Positions 1 to 9,507 of a DNA stretch of 56,175 nt are shown piece after piece. How positions within the stretch are numbered: position 1 is the first letter of the stretch; each line of letters begins with the position of its first letter. The position numbers and the translations under genes are program-made. The notes beneath the pieces are model-generated. The model ran no database searches. It had not been told where the DNA came from and worked only from the letters and a program-made list of their open reading frames with translations. Origin of the DNA: Balneolaceae bacterium (GTDB lineage Bacteria > Bacteroidota > Rhodothermia > Balneolales > Balneolaceae); assembly GCA_009711805.1 (NCBI GenBank), contig VEMX01000031.1:1-56175 (forward strand), read 5' to 3'.

Positions 1-213
1 TACGCAAGTGATAAATTTTTATACATCCCATTAACTAATTATGGTAATGAAAAGGGGCATGTTTTGCGGTTTAATATTGAAACAAGACAAATGGAAAGGA
101 TTGAAATCCCTCCAAATTTTTATATGGTTGGTGTGAACCGAACGGGTATTTACGGAACAATGGCGGAGAATGATTTTGGTAAGTTAACAATTTCAATTCT
201 GGACTTTGAATGA
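1..213 (+). CDS. C-terminal end of an unidentified protein (5' end outside window)
   Basis: Frame 1 is open from the first base to a TGA at 211-213, giving 70 residues that end in SILDFE. The alternating beta-strand and turn pattern (FLYIPLTNYG, VLRFNIETRQMERIEIP, VNRTGIYGTM) resembles the last blade of a beta-propeller such as the 6-bladed BF3164/TolB-like lipoproteins of Bacteroidota. That reading is an inference from pattern only, since no catalytic motif is visible and most of the gene lies outside the window. Confidence 0.5.
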   Translation, partial: YASDKFLYIPLTNYGNEKGHVLRFNIETRQMERIEIPPNFYMVGVNRTGIYGTMAENDFGKLTISILDFE

Positions 214-819
214 AATAGACGTAATTCATTTTCTGTTTCACAGCATTTCTAAGGTTTTTGATTGGGGTACTTACCCATGTTCCAGTATCTGGCCATAGCT
301 GTGCAAGTAAGAATATAGTTCTTTATCAACGTTCTATTAGCTGAATCTGTCGATGGATTGCCCACTACATAAGGCTGTCACCCTGAGCGCGAAGTTATCG
401 GGTGGAGGATAGAAATAGGATCGCGTGCTCCAGATCACTTCGGGAGAAGAGGTCATAGATGAATAGGGTGCGAAATCTCCCTGTGGATTTTTTTGTACAA
501 CCAATTTTTTTCCATTACCGAACCCACCCTGACTCTACCCCGATTATCGGAGCCTCCTTGGTCTTGCTTTGCTGCAAACAAGGAGGGAGGGGCAGAACCA
601 AGCTCAATGCGAGGTCTCAAATGAACAAATGGCCAACATGTGAAAAGGCAGAAGGAGGACATGCATTCCTAATTGAACAATTCCCAATCGAAAAATTATA
701 AACAAACAAGATCATCTCACTGCAATAAATTCTTTACCTTTCAACACTCAAGAACCAAATCAATAAATCTCGGGTTATATTCACACTCGCGATTTTTAAA
801 CCGGTAAATAGATTCAGTA
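214..819. other. 606-bp intergenic region with repeat-like GC-rich segments
   Basis: No convincing gene lies here. Around 372-450 there is a GC-rich stretch starting CACCCTGAGCGCGAAG, which resembles the dispersed intergenic repeats common in Bacteroidota genomes. A second such stretch around 520-610 carries an inverted repeat listed separately. Two overlapping open frames on opposite strands (453-662 and 459-701) have no recognisable protein character. The last 100 bp are AT-rich and probably hold the menG promoter, but no box can be assigned with confidence. Confidence 0.5.
553..586. repeat. Inverted repeat, likely dispersed intergenic element
   Basis: CCTCCTTG at 553-560 is exactly complementary to CAAGGAGG at 579-586. 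The 18-nt interior contains a second small palindrome (TTTGC-T-GCAAA). There is no T tract on either side, so it does not look like an intrinsic terminator. The GC-rich surroundings fit a dispersed intergenic repeat. Confidence 0.55.
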
Positions 820-1509
820 ATGAGTGAAAAAGTAAGAACCATGTTCGCCGATATTGCCGGCGATTATGACCGCATCAATAGCGTGCTATCGTTTGGCGTG
901 CACCATGCGTGGCGAAAAAAAGCCGTGTTGGAAAGTGGAGCCCATGAAGGCGATCATGTGTTGGATTGCGCTACCGGAACCGGGGACCTGGCCATCGCAT
1001 TCAAGAAAACTGTGGGTGATCCCGGCTATGTAATGGGAACCGATTTCTGCGCCCCGATGATAGAATCTGCCCCGGCCAAAGCCGCCGAAGAAGGATTGAA
1101 TATCGATTTTGAAGTAGCCGATGCTATGAATCTTCCTTATGAAGATAATACCTTCGATATAGCGAGTATCGCTTTTGGCATTCGTAATGTAGACGAACCG
1201 GTGACAGCACTAAAAGAAATGGCCCGGGCGGTAAAGCCCGGAGGGCGGGTGGTAGTTCTGGAATTTGGGCAACCCAAGGGGCTTATAAAGTATCCCTATG
1301 AGTTATACAGCCAGCACATTATGCCGGCTGTCGGCGGTTTGTTGAGTGGAAACCGCGAGGCATACACTTACCTTCCGCGTACCAGTGCAGCTTTTCCCGC
1401 TGGAGATAAATTTTTAGCTTTGATGGATGAAAGCAGGGCTTACGAAAGCCGAAGAGGAGTAAAATTAACCGGAGGCATTGCCTGGGTATATGTTGGAATC
1501 GTTCAATAA
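820..1509 (+). CDS. menG: Demethylmenaquinone methyltransferase (MenG/UbiE)
   Basis: This is a 229-residue class I SAM-dependent methyltransferase that carries out the final C-methylation of demethylmenaquinone. The start MSEKVRTMFADIAGDYDRIN matches the UbiE N-terminal signature. The SAM-binding motif I reads DCATGTGDLA near residue 50, and the post-motif segment FDIASIAFGIRNVDEP is typical of UbiE/MenG. The length is normal for the family. It opens a cluster with fabZ, panB and surE. Menaquinone is presumed over ubiquinone because the window has a Bacteroidetes-type succinate dehydrogenase, which is an inference. No strong ribosome-binding site is seen before the ATG. Confidence 0.93.
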   Translation: MSEKVRTMFADIAGDYDRINSVLSFGVHHAWRKKAVLESGAHEGDHVLDCATGTGDLAIAFKKTVGDPGYVMGTDFCAPMIESAPAKAAEEGLNIDFEVADAMNLPYEDNTFDIASIAFGIRNVDEPVTALKEMARAVKPGGRVVVLEFGQPKGLIKYPYELYSQHIMPAVGGLLSGNREAYTYLPRTSAAFPAGDKFLALMDESRAYESRRGVKLTGGIAWVYVGIVQ

Positions 1510-1545
1510 TTGTATATTCAGCCGCCTGATAATTAAAACAGATTT

Positions 1546-1983
1546 ATGAACATAGAAGAAATTAAAAAAGTAATACCTCACCGATACCCATTTTTGTTAG
1601 TTGACCGAGTACTGGAGGTAGAAGAGGAAAAGATAAAAGCCATCAAGAATGTAACGGCGAATGAAGAATTTTTTAATGGACATTTCCCGGGACAACCCAT
1701 TATGCCGGGGGTTCTCCAGGTAGAAGCCCTGGCACAAGCGGGTGCCATTATGCTGATGACCCAGCAGGTGGAGGATGTGGACAAATCACTGATGGTATTT
1801 ACCGGCATCAAAAATGCAAAATTCAGAAAGCAGGTTGTGCCTGGTGATCAACTGGTGCTTGAAGTTGAATTATCTTCAATGAGAAGAAATTTTGTGGTGA
1901 TGAAAGGAAAGGCCACAGTAGATGGAGAAGTAGCGTGTGAGCTTGAGGCTTCAGCTGCTATCGTAGACCGGGATCAGTCATGA
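1546..1983 (+). CDS. fabZ: 3-hydroxyacyl-[acyl-carrier-protein] dehydratase FabZ
   Basis: This 145-residue hot-dog fold protein dehydrates 3-hydroxyacyl-ACP in type II fatty acid synthesis. It opens with [15 protein letters not shown], then the active-site segment [23 protein letters not shown] (catalytic His near residue 48 and Glu near residue 62). It is a standalone gene; in many Bacteroidota FabZ is fused to LpxC, and no LpxC part is present here. Its last four bases (ATGA) overlap the panB start, indicating translational coupling in one operon. Confidence 0.94.
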   Translation: MNIEEIKKVIPHRYPFLLVDRVLEVEEEKIKAIKNVTANEEFFNGHFPGQPIMPGVLQVEALAQAGAIMLMTQQVEDVDKSLMVFTGIKNAKFRKQVVPGDQLVLEVELSSMRRNFVVMKGKATVDGEVACELEASAAIVDRDQS

Positions 1984-2810
1984 GTACGCAAAAGAAATCG
2001 GAACGGCCGGTAAAAGTTACCACCCAAACCGTGGTGGATATGAAGTCTGCGGGTGAAAAGATATCTATGCTCACCGCTTATGATTTTACTATGGCCCGCA
2101 TCATTGACCGGGCGGGTATCGAAGTGATATTGGTGGGCGATTCGGCCAGCAATGTAATGGCAGGGCATGAGACTACCGTCCCCATCACACTGGATCAAAT
2201 GATATACCACACCTCTTGTGTAGTGAGAGGGGTAGATCGTGCCCTTGTGATTGCAGATATGCCTTTTATGAGCTATCAGTTGACCCCCAAGGAAGCGCTC
2301 AAGAGTGCAGGCCGCATGATGAAAGAGGCGGGAGCTCATGCGGTAAAGCTGGAGGGCGGTAAAGCTATTGCCGACTCCGTTAAAAAAATAGTGGAAGCCG
2401 GAATTCCCGTTATGGGACATCTGGGGCTTACCCCTCAAAGCATTTACAAATTCGGTACCTACAAAGTCAGGGCAACCGAAGAAAAGGAAGCGGAAGACCT
2501 AATCCGTGATGCTAAACTGTTAGAACAGGCGGGCTGTTTTGGATTGGTTCTGGAAAAAATTCCAGCCGACCTTGCACAAAAAGTATCCGAAGAAATATCG
2601 ATCCCAACTATTGGCATAGGTGCCGGAGGCGGATGTGATGGCCAGGTACTTGTTATCCATGATATGCTTGGAATGAATAAAGAATTTAACCCGCGTTTTC
2701 TGCGTCGATATGCCGACATAGAAACGGTAATGACGGATGCTGTACAACAGTTTATCACAGATATTAAAAACAAAAATTTCCCAAATAAAGACGAACAATA
2801 CGGCGGATGA
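1980..2810 (+). CDS. panB: 3-methyl-2-oxobutanoate hydroxymethyltransferase PanB
   Basis: PanB transfers a hydroxymethyl group from 5,10-methylene-THF to alpha-ketoisovalerate, making ketopantoate for pantothenate and CoA. The protein has 276 residues, close to the family norm plus a short basic N-terminal extension. The motifs [27 protein letters not shown] (metal-binding Asp), VKLEGG and GHLGLTPQS are clear. It overlaps fabZ and surE by 4 bp each. Alpha-ketoisovalerate is made by the IlvD/IlvBN/IlvC proteins encoded about 30 kb downstream, so the two loci share a metabolite. Confidence 0.95.
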   Translation: MSTQKKSERPVKVTTQTVVDMKSAGEKISMLTAYDFTMARIIDRAGIEVILVGDSASNVMAGHETTVPITLDQMIYHTSCVVRGVDRALVIADMPFMSYQLTPKEALKSAGRMMKEAGAHAVKLEGGKAIADSVKKIVEAGIPVMGHLGLTPQSIYKFGTYKVRATEEKEAEDLIRDAKLLEQAGCFGLVLEKIPADLAQKVSEEISIPTIGIGAGGGCDGQVLVIHDMLGMNKEFNPRFLRRYADIETVMTDAVQQFITDIKNKNFPNKDEQYGG

Positions 2811-3580
2811 ATAACTCACAAACAGATAAGCCCTTTATACTGGTAAGCAATGATGATGGAATTTTTTCACCGGGAATAAAAGCGCTTGCCGAGGTAGCTG
2901 CTGAATTTGGAGATGTATATATAGTAGCTCCCGATCGGGAACAAAGCGCAGTGGGCCATGCGATTACCGTACAAGTACCACTCCGCTCCAGCAAGTTTAC
3001 CGTATCCGATAAGTTCGAAGGGGAGGCAGTAAATGGAACGCCTGCCGATTGTGTAAAATTGGCCCATGGGCAGTTGTTGGATCATAAACCTGACCTGATA
3101 GTCAGCGGAATTAATCACGGGAGTAATGCCGGTATCAATGTGTTGTATTCGGGAACGGTAAGCGCCGCTACTGAAGGAACCATCCTTGGCTACCCCTCTA
3201 TTGCTGTAAGCTGCACCGATTTTGATGAAAACGCCAACCTGAATGCTTGTAAAGAATCAGCCCGCCGGGTTATCCGTTTTGTACTTGAGAAAGGCTTGCC
3301 CAAAGGGATTACTCTAAACGTAAATGCCGCCTCCGGTGAGTTTAAGGGAATTAAGTGGACACGCATGGCCGACAGCCGGTACGTGGAGGAATATGAGGGA
3401 AGAAAAGATCCGTTTAACAGGGCCTACTACTGGCTGACCGGAAAATTTGAGCTCCTTGATGACGGCGATGACTCAGATATCCATATACTTAAAAACGATG
3501 TAGCATCGGTAACTCCCATTCAATACGACCTTACTGCTTATGATCTTTTGGGAGATGTTGAGGATGAAGACCTGGAATGA
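2807..3580 (+). CDS. surE: 5'-nucleotidase SurE
   Basis: SurE is a metal-dependent nucleoside 5'-monophosphate phosphatase. The N-terminal [18 protein letters not shown] carries the conserved Asp-Asp metal ligands near residues 16-17. [15 protein letters not shown] and [25 protein letters not shown] hold the remaining metal and phosphate ligands. At 257 residues it is full length. The start ATG overlaps the panB stop by 4 bp, and it is the last gene of the menG cluster. About 120 bp of featureless sequence follow before the convergent lipase gene. Confidence 0.94.
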   Translation: MNNSQTDKPFILVSNDDGIFSPGIKALAEVAAEFGDVYIVAPDREQSAVGHAITVQVPLRSSKFTVSDKFEGEAVNGTPADCVKLAHGQLLDHKPDLIVSGINHGSNAGINVLYSGTVSAATEGTILGYPSIAVSCTDFDENANLNACKESARRVIRFVLEKGLPKGITLNVNAASGEFKGIKWTRMADSRYVEEYEGRKDPFNRAYYWLTGKFELLDDGDDSDIHILKNDVASVTPIQYDLTAYDLLGDVEDEDLE

Positions 3581-3702
3581 CAGGTTCGATTTTTATCTGT
3601 GATAAGAGGCGATCACATAATCTCGAAAAACGCTATTGTGATAGGCAAAATAAGTTGGGTTGATTCCCTGAAGTTATCAGGAGTGTATTTATACTTATTT
3701 CA

Positions 3703-4554
3703 CTAAAAACCCATTTCAGCCAGTTTCTTGACTACTCCGGCCCAAAAATTATAGTAGACCGGTCTGTTTTCTTTATTTACCTGCACATTAATCTGATTTA
3801 AATGGGACAGGCTTACCGTGCCAAGATGCTCGCCCCAAGTAGCACTTTCCACAGAGACAAAAGAATCGTTGATTCCTTCATGTTCATAAATTTGGGTGTT
3901 CTGGAATTTGAATATTGGGTTCAAAGAAGATTCCGTTCCTTTTCCTACAGCAGCACTATAAGAGAAAATAGGGATATGTTCGGGGGGAGGGGTAGCAGGG
4001 TTAAAAGTTGTACGAACATAGTTCAATGTAAGCTGTTCCACCGATCCTATGGCATCACTTTTTTCCTGGGGGTATACATTGTTGCCGAACCAGTCTACCA
4101 CTTCACTGATCTTTTCGGTAAGAGTTTCGGGAGTCTTTAAAATCAGGTCGGCCAGGTATGTTCCCCGATGAGGAGTAGCCAGCGTGGTGAAGGAGGCTAC
4201 ATTATCCTCAATATCCATATGAGCAATTGCATGGCGTATATCCAATCCGCCCATACTGTGTGCCACTATATTTATTTTTTCAAAGTGATGCTGATTGCAC
4301 ACCTGCCTGATCAACCGGGCCCAATTTTTTGCCCTGGTTTCAATACAGGCGTATGGTACAATGTTGGGGGCAAAAGCCATTACACCATGTTCTCGCATCA
4401 GCATACAGGGATCGTGGAGCGGGGAGGGTTTAACCAACGAACTGATAGCCCCGTAGCCGTGGCACAAAAACACGGGATACTTCAATTGTACAATCTCGGG
4501 TTGGGGAAATTCCTTTAAAGCAAACCTGGTGAGAAGCGATTTTTTTTCAGACAT
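3703..4554 (-). CDS. Alpha/beta-hydrolase, lipase/esterase class 2-like
   Basis: This 283-residue alpha/beta-hydrolase begins its fold with YPVFLCHGYGAISS (oxyanion HG motif at residues 32-33) and has the nucleophile elbow IVAHSMGGLD with Ser100. FTTLATPHRGTYLAD follows, as in triacylglycerol lipases and PGAP1-like esterases. A late His in LSHLNQINV is a candidate for the catalytic triad. There is no signal peptide, so it is probably cytoplasmic. It starts 2 bp after the stop of the upstream 145-residue membrane-anchored protein, so the two form an operon. The substrate is unknown. Confidence 0.75.
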   Translation of the reverse strand: MSEKKSLLTRFALKEFPQPEIVQLKYPVFLCHGYGAISSLVKPSPLHDPCMLMREHGVMAFAPNIVPYACIETRAKNWARLIRQVCNQHHFEKINIVAHSMGGLDIRHAIAHMDIEDNVASFTTLATPHRGTYLADLILKTPETLTEKISEVVDWFGNNVYPQEKSDAIGSVEQLTLNYVRTTFNPATPPPEHIPIFSYSAAVGKGTESSLNPIFKFQNTQIYEHEGINDSFVSVESATWGEHLGTVSLSHLNQINVQVNKENRPVYYNFWAGVVKKLAEMGF

Positions 4555-4556
4555 AT

Positions 4557-4994
4557 CTATTCTTCGGTATAATACAGCGAATCGATGCTGGAATCGGTTT
4601 GGAGACGAATGGTGCGGAATATGGTATTTTCTTCATACACATAAATATCCATATCATGTGCAGGCAGGGTAACCTTGGCCGGACTTTCTATACCATAAGG
4701 CAAGAGTGCATCATGAAGATTAAGATGAAACCTGGTTTTTGAAAACCGCGATGGAACTTTGACCCTGTATACTTTTCGCTCAAAAGAAGAGTCTATACGA
4801 ATGGTATAGGGGCGGATGTGCGCGGGTAATATCCGGGCGTCTTCCAGTTTTAAGTTAATTAAAGAATCCAGCGTACTGAATGACCGCAAGCTCTTTGTTT
4901 TATATGCCGGGGAAGATGCCAGTATGATGCCACTGACTACACAGGATAAAACAAGGAGGATTGTTATGTATTTTTTTCCGTTCTTTTTAGCCAA
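4557..4994 (-). CDS. Hypothetical protein with N-terminal membrane anchor
   Basis: This is a 145-residue protein I do not recognise. A basic start (MAKKNGKKY) leads into one hydrophobic segment (ITILLVLSCVVSGIILA, residues 10-26), an uncleaved anchor or signal peptide. The rest is a soluble, beta-rich domain with VYRVKVPSRFSKTRFHLNLHDAL, presumably periplasmic. It sits immediately upstream of the lipase on the same strand, so a shared role in the envelope is possible. It is divergent from the GNAT gene at 5069, with 74 bp between them for both promoters. Confidence 0.6.
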   Translation of the reverse strand: MAKKNGKKYITILLVLSCVVSGIILASSPAYKTKSLRSFSTLDSLINLKLEDARILPAHIRPYTIRIDSSFERKVYRVKVPSRFSKTRFHLNLHDALLPYGIESPAKVTLPAHDMDIYVYEENTIFRTIRLQTDSSIDSLYYTEE

Positions 4995-5068
4995 AATATA
5001 TCGGTTGGTAACAAAGGTTGATTGAAATTACCTTATCCTGAATCTAAAAACTTCTACAGACAAAAGGC

Positions 5069-6214
5069 ATGTCATTTACAATTTCGAAGGTTAAAAATAA
5101 GAAAGACATAAGAGCTTTCCATGAACTGCCTTTTAAATTGCATGGGAATCAGAAATATTGGCGTCCGCCTTTTAGGTTTGAAGTAGAGAAGGTTTTCGAT
5201 CCTCAAAAAAACGAACGCTTTCATAAAGGGGGAGAGTGCGAGCGTTTTTTGGTATATGAGGGAGGTAAAGCAGTAGGCAGATTTGCACTTTTTATAGATC
5301 CTGAGAAAGATAAGCGTTATGATCCAAAGCTTGGAAATATTGGTTTCATCGAAATGGAGAACCGAAAAGGAATAGCCGGCAAGATGATACAATTTGCCAG
5401 GGACTGGCATCACATAAGAGGATACAGCGGGGTTCGGGGGCCCGTAAATTTTGGAGAAAATGATATGTTTTGGGGGGTTCAGATCAGCGGATTTGAGGAT
5501 TATAATGTATACGGGATGCTCAGTCATCAACCTTATTATGAAGAACTGATTGAGCAAACAAATCCGCAAAAATTCGATGACCTTTTCATGTATCAGCTGA
5601 AGATAGATGAGCCGTTGCCTGAACGGTTGCTTCGAATTTCGGACAGAATCAGAAATAAAGAAGGAATTACCATCCGGCCGGTTAATAAAAAGAAATTGCA
5701 AAGGGATGGAGAGTATATTCGCCAGATTTATAACCGGGCTTTTAGCGATCAGGTAGTAAAAGAAAGACAAGACGAATTTATAGGGATCAGCCGGGAAACA
5801 ATCCGGCAGATGATTAAAAAATTAAAGCCCGTATTGATGCCGAATACATCTCCCATAGCATTTGTAGACGGGGAGCCTGCCTCGTTTCTGGTAAGTGTAC
5901 CTGATTTGCATGAGATATCGGCGAAAACAGGAGGGACCTTAAAGTGGTGGCAGTTACCCCGTTTATTCGGTTTTAAGGGGAGAGTCCGAAAGTTTCGGCC
6001 ATTGGCTTTTGGAACAGATCCCCGGTTTAGAGGACGCGGATTAGAAGCTTTGGTATTTACCGAAGGTGTAAAGTGGAGCCGGGAACACTATCCCAACCTA
6101 AAAGTATTGGAAGGGGGCTTCGTAAGCGAAAAAAACTGGATTATGCGTCGAAGTCTGGAAGCGCTCGGCTGCAAGATTGCTAAAACTTACCGGGTGTATA
6201 AATGGATGGTGTAG
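5069..6214 (+). CDS. GNAT-family N-acetyltransferase-like protein (YghO type)
   Basis: This 381-residue protein resembles the long YghO-like GNAT family. The N-terminal half has FHELPFKLHGNQKYWRPPF and VRGPVNFGENDMFWGVQISGF; the C-terminal half has LAFGTDPRFRGRGLEALVFTEG, a diverged acetyl-CoA binding R/Q-x-x-G-x-G/A loop. Homologues are usually annotated as hypothetical or GNAT domain proteins and the substrate is unknown. It is monocistronic: it diverges from the gene at 4994 and faces coaBC, with a shared terminator hairpin at the 3' end. Confidence 0.65.
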   Translation: MSFTISKVKNKKDIRAFHELPFKLHGNQKYWRPPFRFEVEKVFDPQKNERFHKGGECERFLVYEGGKAVGRFALFIDPEKDKRYDPKLGNIGFIEMENRKGIAGKMIQFARDWHHIRGYSGVRGPVNFGENDMFWGVQISGFEDYNVYGMLSHQPYYEELIEQTNPQKFDDLFMYQLKIDEPLPERLLRISDRIRNKEGITIRPVNKKKLQRDGEYIRQIYNRAFSDQVVKERQDEFIGISRETIRQMIKKLKPVLMPNTSPIAFVDGEPASFLVSVPDLHEISAKTGGTLKWWQLPRLFGFKGRVRKFRPLAFGTDPRFRGRGLEALVFTEGVKWSREHYPNLKVLEGGFVSEKNWIMRRSLEALGCKIAKTYRVYKWMV

Positions 6215-6226
6215 GAGAGATGTTTG

Positions 6227-6248
6227 AAAACCATTTCAGTGGTTTTTT
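6227..6248 (+). terminator. Intrinsic terminator between convergent GNAT and coaBC genes
   Basis: AAAACCA (6227-6233) pairs with TGGTTTT (6240-6246) around a 6-nt loop and is followed by T residues to 6248. It lies 12 bp after the GNAT stop and covers the coaBC stop codon on the other strand, so it may serve both directions. Confidence 0.6.
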
Positions 6249-7438
6249 CTCTGCCGAAAAATGCTGTTTATAATTTGGATGGCCAGGTCTTTCTTCCGGT
6301 CCTTAAATTTTATGTTATCATCGGCGTTGATGAGGTGAACGGTATTGAAATCAGATTCAAATCCTGCATCTTCTTGGTTCAGGGAGTTAGCTATAATCCA
6401 GTCCAGGTTCTTTTGTTCAAGCTTAGAGGTGGCATTTTTAACCAGTGCTTCGGTTTCCATAGCAAAACCGATTAAAATCTGTCCTTCTTGTTTATGGTTT
6501 CCAAGCCAGCTAAGAATATCCTGGGTGCGCTTCAGTTCCAAAGAACTGTTATCCAGTTGCTTTTTAATCTTCTGGGTATAGGTTTTTTTTGGGGTGAAAT
6601 CACTTACTGCCGCTGCCATGATAATGATATCGGCCTGGGCATATTCCTTAACGCGCTCAAATAATTCAGCAGCGGAGGTAATGCTTATGGTGTGCAGGTC
6701 TTCAGGTACAGGAATGGAAACCGGACCGTGTATAACCGTTACATCAGCTCCGGCATTGCGAGCGGCTTCAGCCATGGCAAACCCCATTTTCCCGGAACTG
6801 GGATTAGAAAGAAATCGAACCGGATCAATGAACTCACGGGTGGGCCCGGCAGTTACTACCACTTTTTTACCTTGTAAAGGACCTTCAATCGAACCGATGA
6901 TATCAGAGGCGGTTTTAAGGATAGTTTCAACTTCAGGTAGCCGTCCTTTTCCTTCCAAGCCACTGGCCAGGTAGCCGCTTTCGGGTTCCAGGATGTGATA
7001 TCCTTTATCCTGAAGGTCATTTAGGTTTTTATTTACCGCCGGTGATTCGTACATCTCTCCGTCCATGGTGGGACATATCAACAGCGGACAACGGGCAGCC
7101 AGCACAGTGCTGCTAAGCATATTATCAGATATACCGTTAGATATTTTGGCGAGGGTATTAGCTGTACAGGGAGCTATAACAAATAAATCAGCCCATTCGC
7201 CCCAGTTGATGTGCCGGGTCCATTCATTAGCTGAGGATTCCTCGGGAAATATTTCCACGGCAACCTGATGGCCCGAAAGGGAGGTAAAGGTTTCTAAACC
7301 AACAAAGCGGGTAGCTGAAGGTGTCATTACAACACGGACTTCTGCTCCCGCTTTTTGAAATTCTCGTAATAAAAACACAGCCTTATAAGCTGCAATACCT
7401 CCGGTAACACCCAGAATTATGCGCTTACCGGAGAGCAT
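6236..7438 (-). CDS. coaBC: Bifunctional phosphopantothenoylcysteine decarboxylase / phosphopantothenate-cysteine ligase CoaBC
   Basis: CoaBC joins cysteine to 4'-phosphopantothenate and decarboxylates the product in CoA synthesis. The 400 residues contain an N-terminal FMN-binding CoaC domain ([12 protein letters not shown], then [20 protein letters not shown] with the active-site His, then [10 protein letters not shown]) and a C-terminal CoaB domain from about residue 190 ([36 protein letters not shown]). It is the last gene of the yicC-gmk-rpoZ-coaBC operon and starts 2 bp after rpoZ. With panB and coaX it is one of three CoA-pathway genes in this window. Confidence 0.96.
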   Translation of the reverse strand: MLSGKRIILGVTGGIAAYKAVFLLREFQKAGAEVRVVMTPSATRFVGLETFTSLSGHQVAVEIFPEESSANEWTRHINWGEWADLFVIAPCTANTLAKISNGISDNMLSSTVLAARCPLLICPTMDGEMYESPAVNKNLNDLQDKGYHILEPESGYLASGLEGKGRLPEVETILKTASDIIGSIEGPLQGKKVVVTAGPTREFIDPVRFLSNPSSGKMGFAMAEAARNAGADVTVIHGPVSIPVPEDLHTISITSAAELFERVKEYAQADIIIMAAAVSDFTPKKTYTQKIKKQLDNSSLELKRTQDILSWLGNHKQEGQILIGFAMETEALVKNATSKLEQKNLDWIIANSLNQEDAGFESDFNTVHLINADDNIKFKDRKKDLAIQIINSIFRQRKNH

Positions 7439-7440
7439 AA

Positions 7441-7734
7441 TTAATCCTCTTTGTCAGGACGGCGATAGTAGATATCATCACTTTCCATTTCATGTACCGC
7501 TCGTTGGGTGGCATGAGGAAGTTTTTCAAAAGCTTTTGATATCTGTTCTTGTTCTTCATTGAATGAAAATTCATCATCATCTTCAAAGCCTTCAAAGTAC
7601 TGAAGCTTCTCATCCAGTTCGAGCTTTTCCTGAGCAGCTAACTGCCGGGCTCTTTTGGAAAGAATTACAAGTAACTCGTATTTGTTACCTGTTTTGAATT
7701 TTAGATTTTCAATGTCAAGTGTTTTAATTGCCAT
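7441..7734 (-). CDS. rpoZ: DNA-directed RNA polymerase omega subunit
   Basis: This small (97-residue) omega subunit starts MAIKTLDIENLKFKTGNKYELLVILSKRAR, the core omega fold that binds beta-prime. Next comes an acidic linker (FEGFEDDDEFSFNEEQEQ) and a C-terminal tail typical of Bacteroidota omega proteins. I place the start at the ATG at 7734, 5 bp after the gmk stop. An in-frame TTG at 7743 would add three residues and overlap gmk, and is less likely. Its position between gmk and coaBC supports the call, because gmk-rpoZ-coaBC order is widespread. Confidence 0.88.
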   Translation of the reverse strand: MAIKTLDIENLKFKTGNKYELLVILSKRARQLAAQEKLELDEKLQYFEGFEDDDEFSFNEEQEQISKAFEKLPHATQRAVHEMESDDIYYRRPDKED

Positions 7735-7739
7735 AATGT

Positions 7740-8312
7740 TCAATTGGTATTCATGAATCTAACAACGGCTGCTCTTACTTCCTGATAAGCCGTTTCAAAA
7801 TCATCGTTGATTATAACCTGATCGAATCGATCAGCGTAAGTAAGTTCTTCCTTTGCACGTTCAAGACGAAGTTTAAGTGTTTCTTTATCTTCGGTGCCCC
7901 GCGCTTCAAGTCGCTCTTTTAAAACTTCAAGTGAAGGAGGTTTTATAAACAGGCTCAATGCTTTATCTCCATAAACCTGTTTCACATTTATAGCTCCTTT
8001 CACTTCGATGTCAAGAACGACAAAATACCCCGATTTTAGTTTTATATCAACTTCTGAACGCAGAGTTCCATACTTCTTTCCTCCATAAAATTCTTCCCAC
8101 TCCAGGAAGTCTCCCTCCTCTATTTTCTGGTTGAACTGATTATCCGAAATAAAGTGATAATGTTTGCCTTCAACTTCTCCTTCTCGCGGGGGGCGTGTGG
8201 TTGCAGAAACAGAAAACTTAAGTTGTTCAAAATCCTGGAATAAGCGCCGTGCCATTGAGGTCTTGCCTGCACCGCTCGGAGCTACTAATATAATTACTTT
8301 GCCTTCTTTCAT
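7740..8312 (-). CDS. gmk: Guanylate kinase
   Basis: Gmk phosphorylates GMP to GDP with ATP. The 190-residue protein has the P-loop APSGAGKTSMARRL near residues 11-18. The GMP-binding region follows (FSVSATTRPPREGEVEGKHYHFIS, then FLEWEEFYGGKKYGT), with a lid and C-terminal helix (RLERAKEELTYADRFDQVIIND). Length and motifs are normal. It lies between yicC and rpoZ in the same orientation. The 130-bp gap from yicC is AT-rich and contains a short direct repeat. Confidence 0.96.
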   Translation of the reverse strand: MKEGKVIILVAPSGAGKTSMARRLFQDFEQLKFSVSATTRPPREGEVEGKHYHFISDNQFNQKIEEGDFLEWEEFYGGKKYGTLRSEVDIKLKSGYFVVLDIEVKGAINVKQVYGDKALSLFIKPPSLEVLKERLEARGTEDKETLKLRLERAKEELTYADRFDQVIINDDFETAYQEVRAAVVRFMNTN

Positions 8313-8319
8313 ATGTATT

Positions 8320-8361
8320 AGATAAAAGATATGAGATGATAGACATGAGATAAAAGATATG
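8320..8361. repeat. Short direct repeat between yicC and gmk
   Basis: The 14-mer AGATAAAAGATATG occurs at 8320-8333 and again at 8348-8361, 28 bp apart, with related GATATGAGAT-type words between. It lies in the gap between yicC and gmk. It may be a decayed intergenic repeat; no hairpin or regulatory role can be shown. Confidence 0.4.
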
Positions 8362-8442
8362 CGACGTAGTAGAGGGCAGACTTATGGAATCCTCAGCTAT
8401 TGAGTCCTAAATTTTATATCTCATACCTAATAAACCTATACT

Positions 8443-9324
8443 TTATTCAACGTTTTGTACTTGTTCCCGAATCTGTTCGAGTGCTTCTTTCGATTTTACC
8501 ACATACTGGCCAATGTCCGAGTTGTTGGCTTTGGAGCCTATGGTATTGAGTTCACGGTTAATTTCCTGGGTTAGGAAGTTAAGGCGCCGGCCGGCCGGTT
8601 CTGTCTGTTCAATAGCTTCCAGAAAGAATTTTAAGTGAGACCGCAGACGAACAATCTCTTCCGTAACATCCATTTTATCTACCAGAATAGCTATTTCCAG
8701 CTCCAGTCGTTCTTCATCAATTTTTTCATCTTCAATAAGCTCTTCTATGCGTTCGTGAAGTTTAGTACGCACTTCATCTCCGCGGCCTTCAGATGCTGAC
8801 CTGATAATCTGAATACTTTCATCAATCAGCTCAACACGCTCTATCAGATCTTTTTTGAGTTGAGTGCCTTCCTGGCTTCTCATTTTAATAAGAGACTCAA
8901 TCGCTTTTTGGGTAGCTTTTTTGGTAATCTCCCACTTCTTTACCAACGTATCTTCATCATCTTCTTTGTTGATGAAAACGTCATTAAACTGGGTGATATC
9001 AGAAAGAGTGACAGGTTGTTCTATGTTTGCCAGTTCCCGCACATCATTTAATATCTTGGCATACCCCTTCACCTTCTTCTTATCAACGGCAATATCCGGC
9101 TCTCCGGTTTCGGATTCGTTCACATGCACAGATACGTTAACTTTACCTCTGCTGATATTTGCCTGTATTAACTCTTTTAATGAAAGCTCTTTATGTTGCA
9201 GTCGCTGGGGAAGTCGTATATTTATATCCAGGTACCGACTATTAAGGGATCTTATTTCGACAGTTGCCGTGATGCCATTTTCAGTGGCTTCTCCTCGGCC
9301 AAAGCCGGTCATTGAAATAACCAT
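8443..9324 (-). CDS. yicC: YicC-family endoribonuclease
   Basis: The 293-residue protein opens with MVISMTGFGRGEA and EIRSLNSRYLDINIRLP, the invariant N-terminal signature of the YicC/YloC family. It ends with a DUF1732-type C-terminal region (LNFLTQEINRELNTIGSKANNSDI). Members in E. coli and Bacillus have been described as RNases acting on mRNA and small RNA. The middle is strongly charged and probably helical. It is the first gene of the yicC-gmk-rpoZ-coaBC operon. Confidence 0.92.
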   Translation of the reverse strand: MVISMTGFGRGEATENGITATVEIRSLNSRYLDINIRLPQRLQHKELSLKELIQANISRGKVNVSVHVNESETGEPDIAVDKKKVKGYAKILNDVRELANIEQPVTLSDITQFNDVFINKEDDEDTLVKKWEITKKATQKAIESLIKMRSQEGTQLKKDLIERVELIDESIQIIRSASEGRGDEVRTKLHERIEELIEDEKIDEERLELEIAILVDKMDVTEEIVRLRSHLKFFLEAIEQTEPAGRRLNFLTQEINRELNTIGSKANNSDIGQYVVKSKEALEQIREQVQNVE

Positions 9325-9507
9325 ATTGTTCTCGTAGATGTAAATTTAGAAAAACTGAAAATACAAAAGTCTCATTCCTATAGAAAAAAATACCCTCAAA
9401 TTTAGAAATGTTATACCTGGGGTTTTAATATTTCTTTGTTCGGTTGAAGATGAGTACTTATAAAGCAATTGAATTTTAGTATCTTTTGCGCCAATTAATC
9501 AGTGTTT

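Noticed and set aside
453-701. Overlapping open frames on both strands
   Set aside because: They lie over repeat-like GC-rich sequence, read through an inverted repeat, and show no protein family character.
5072-5770. 232-codon open frame opposite the GNAT-like gene
   Set aside because: The plus-strand frame is longer and has clear family motifs, while the minus-strand one does not.
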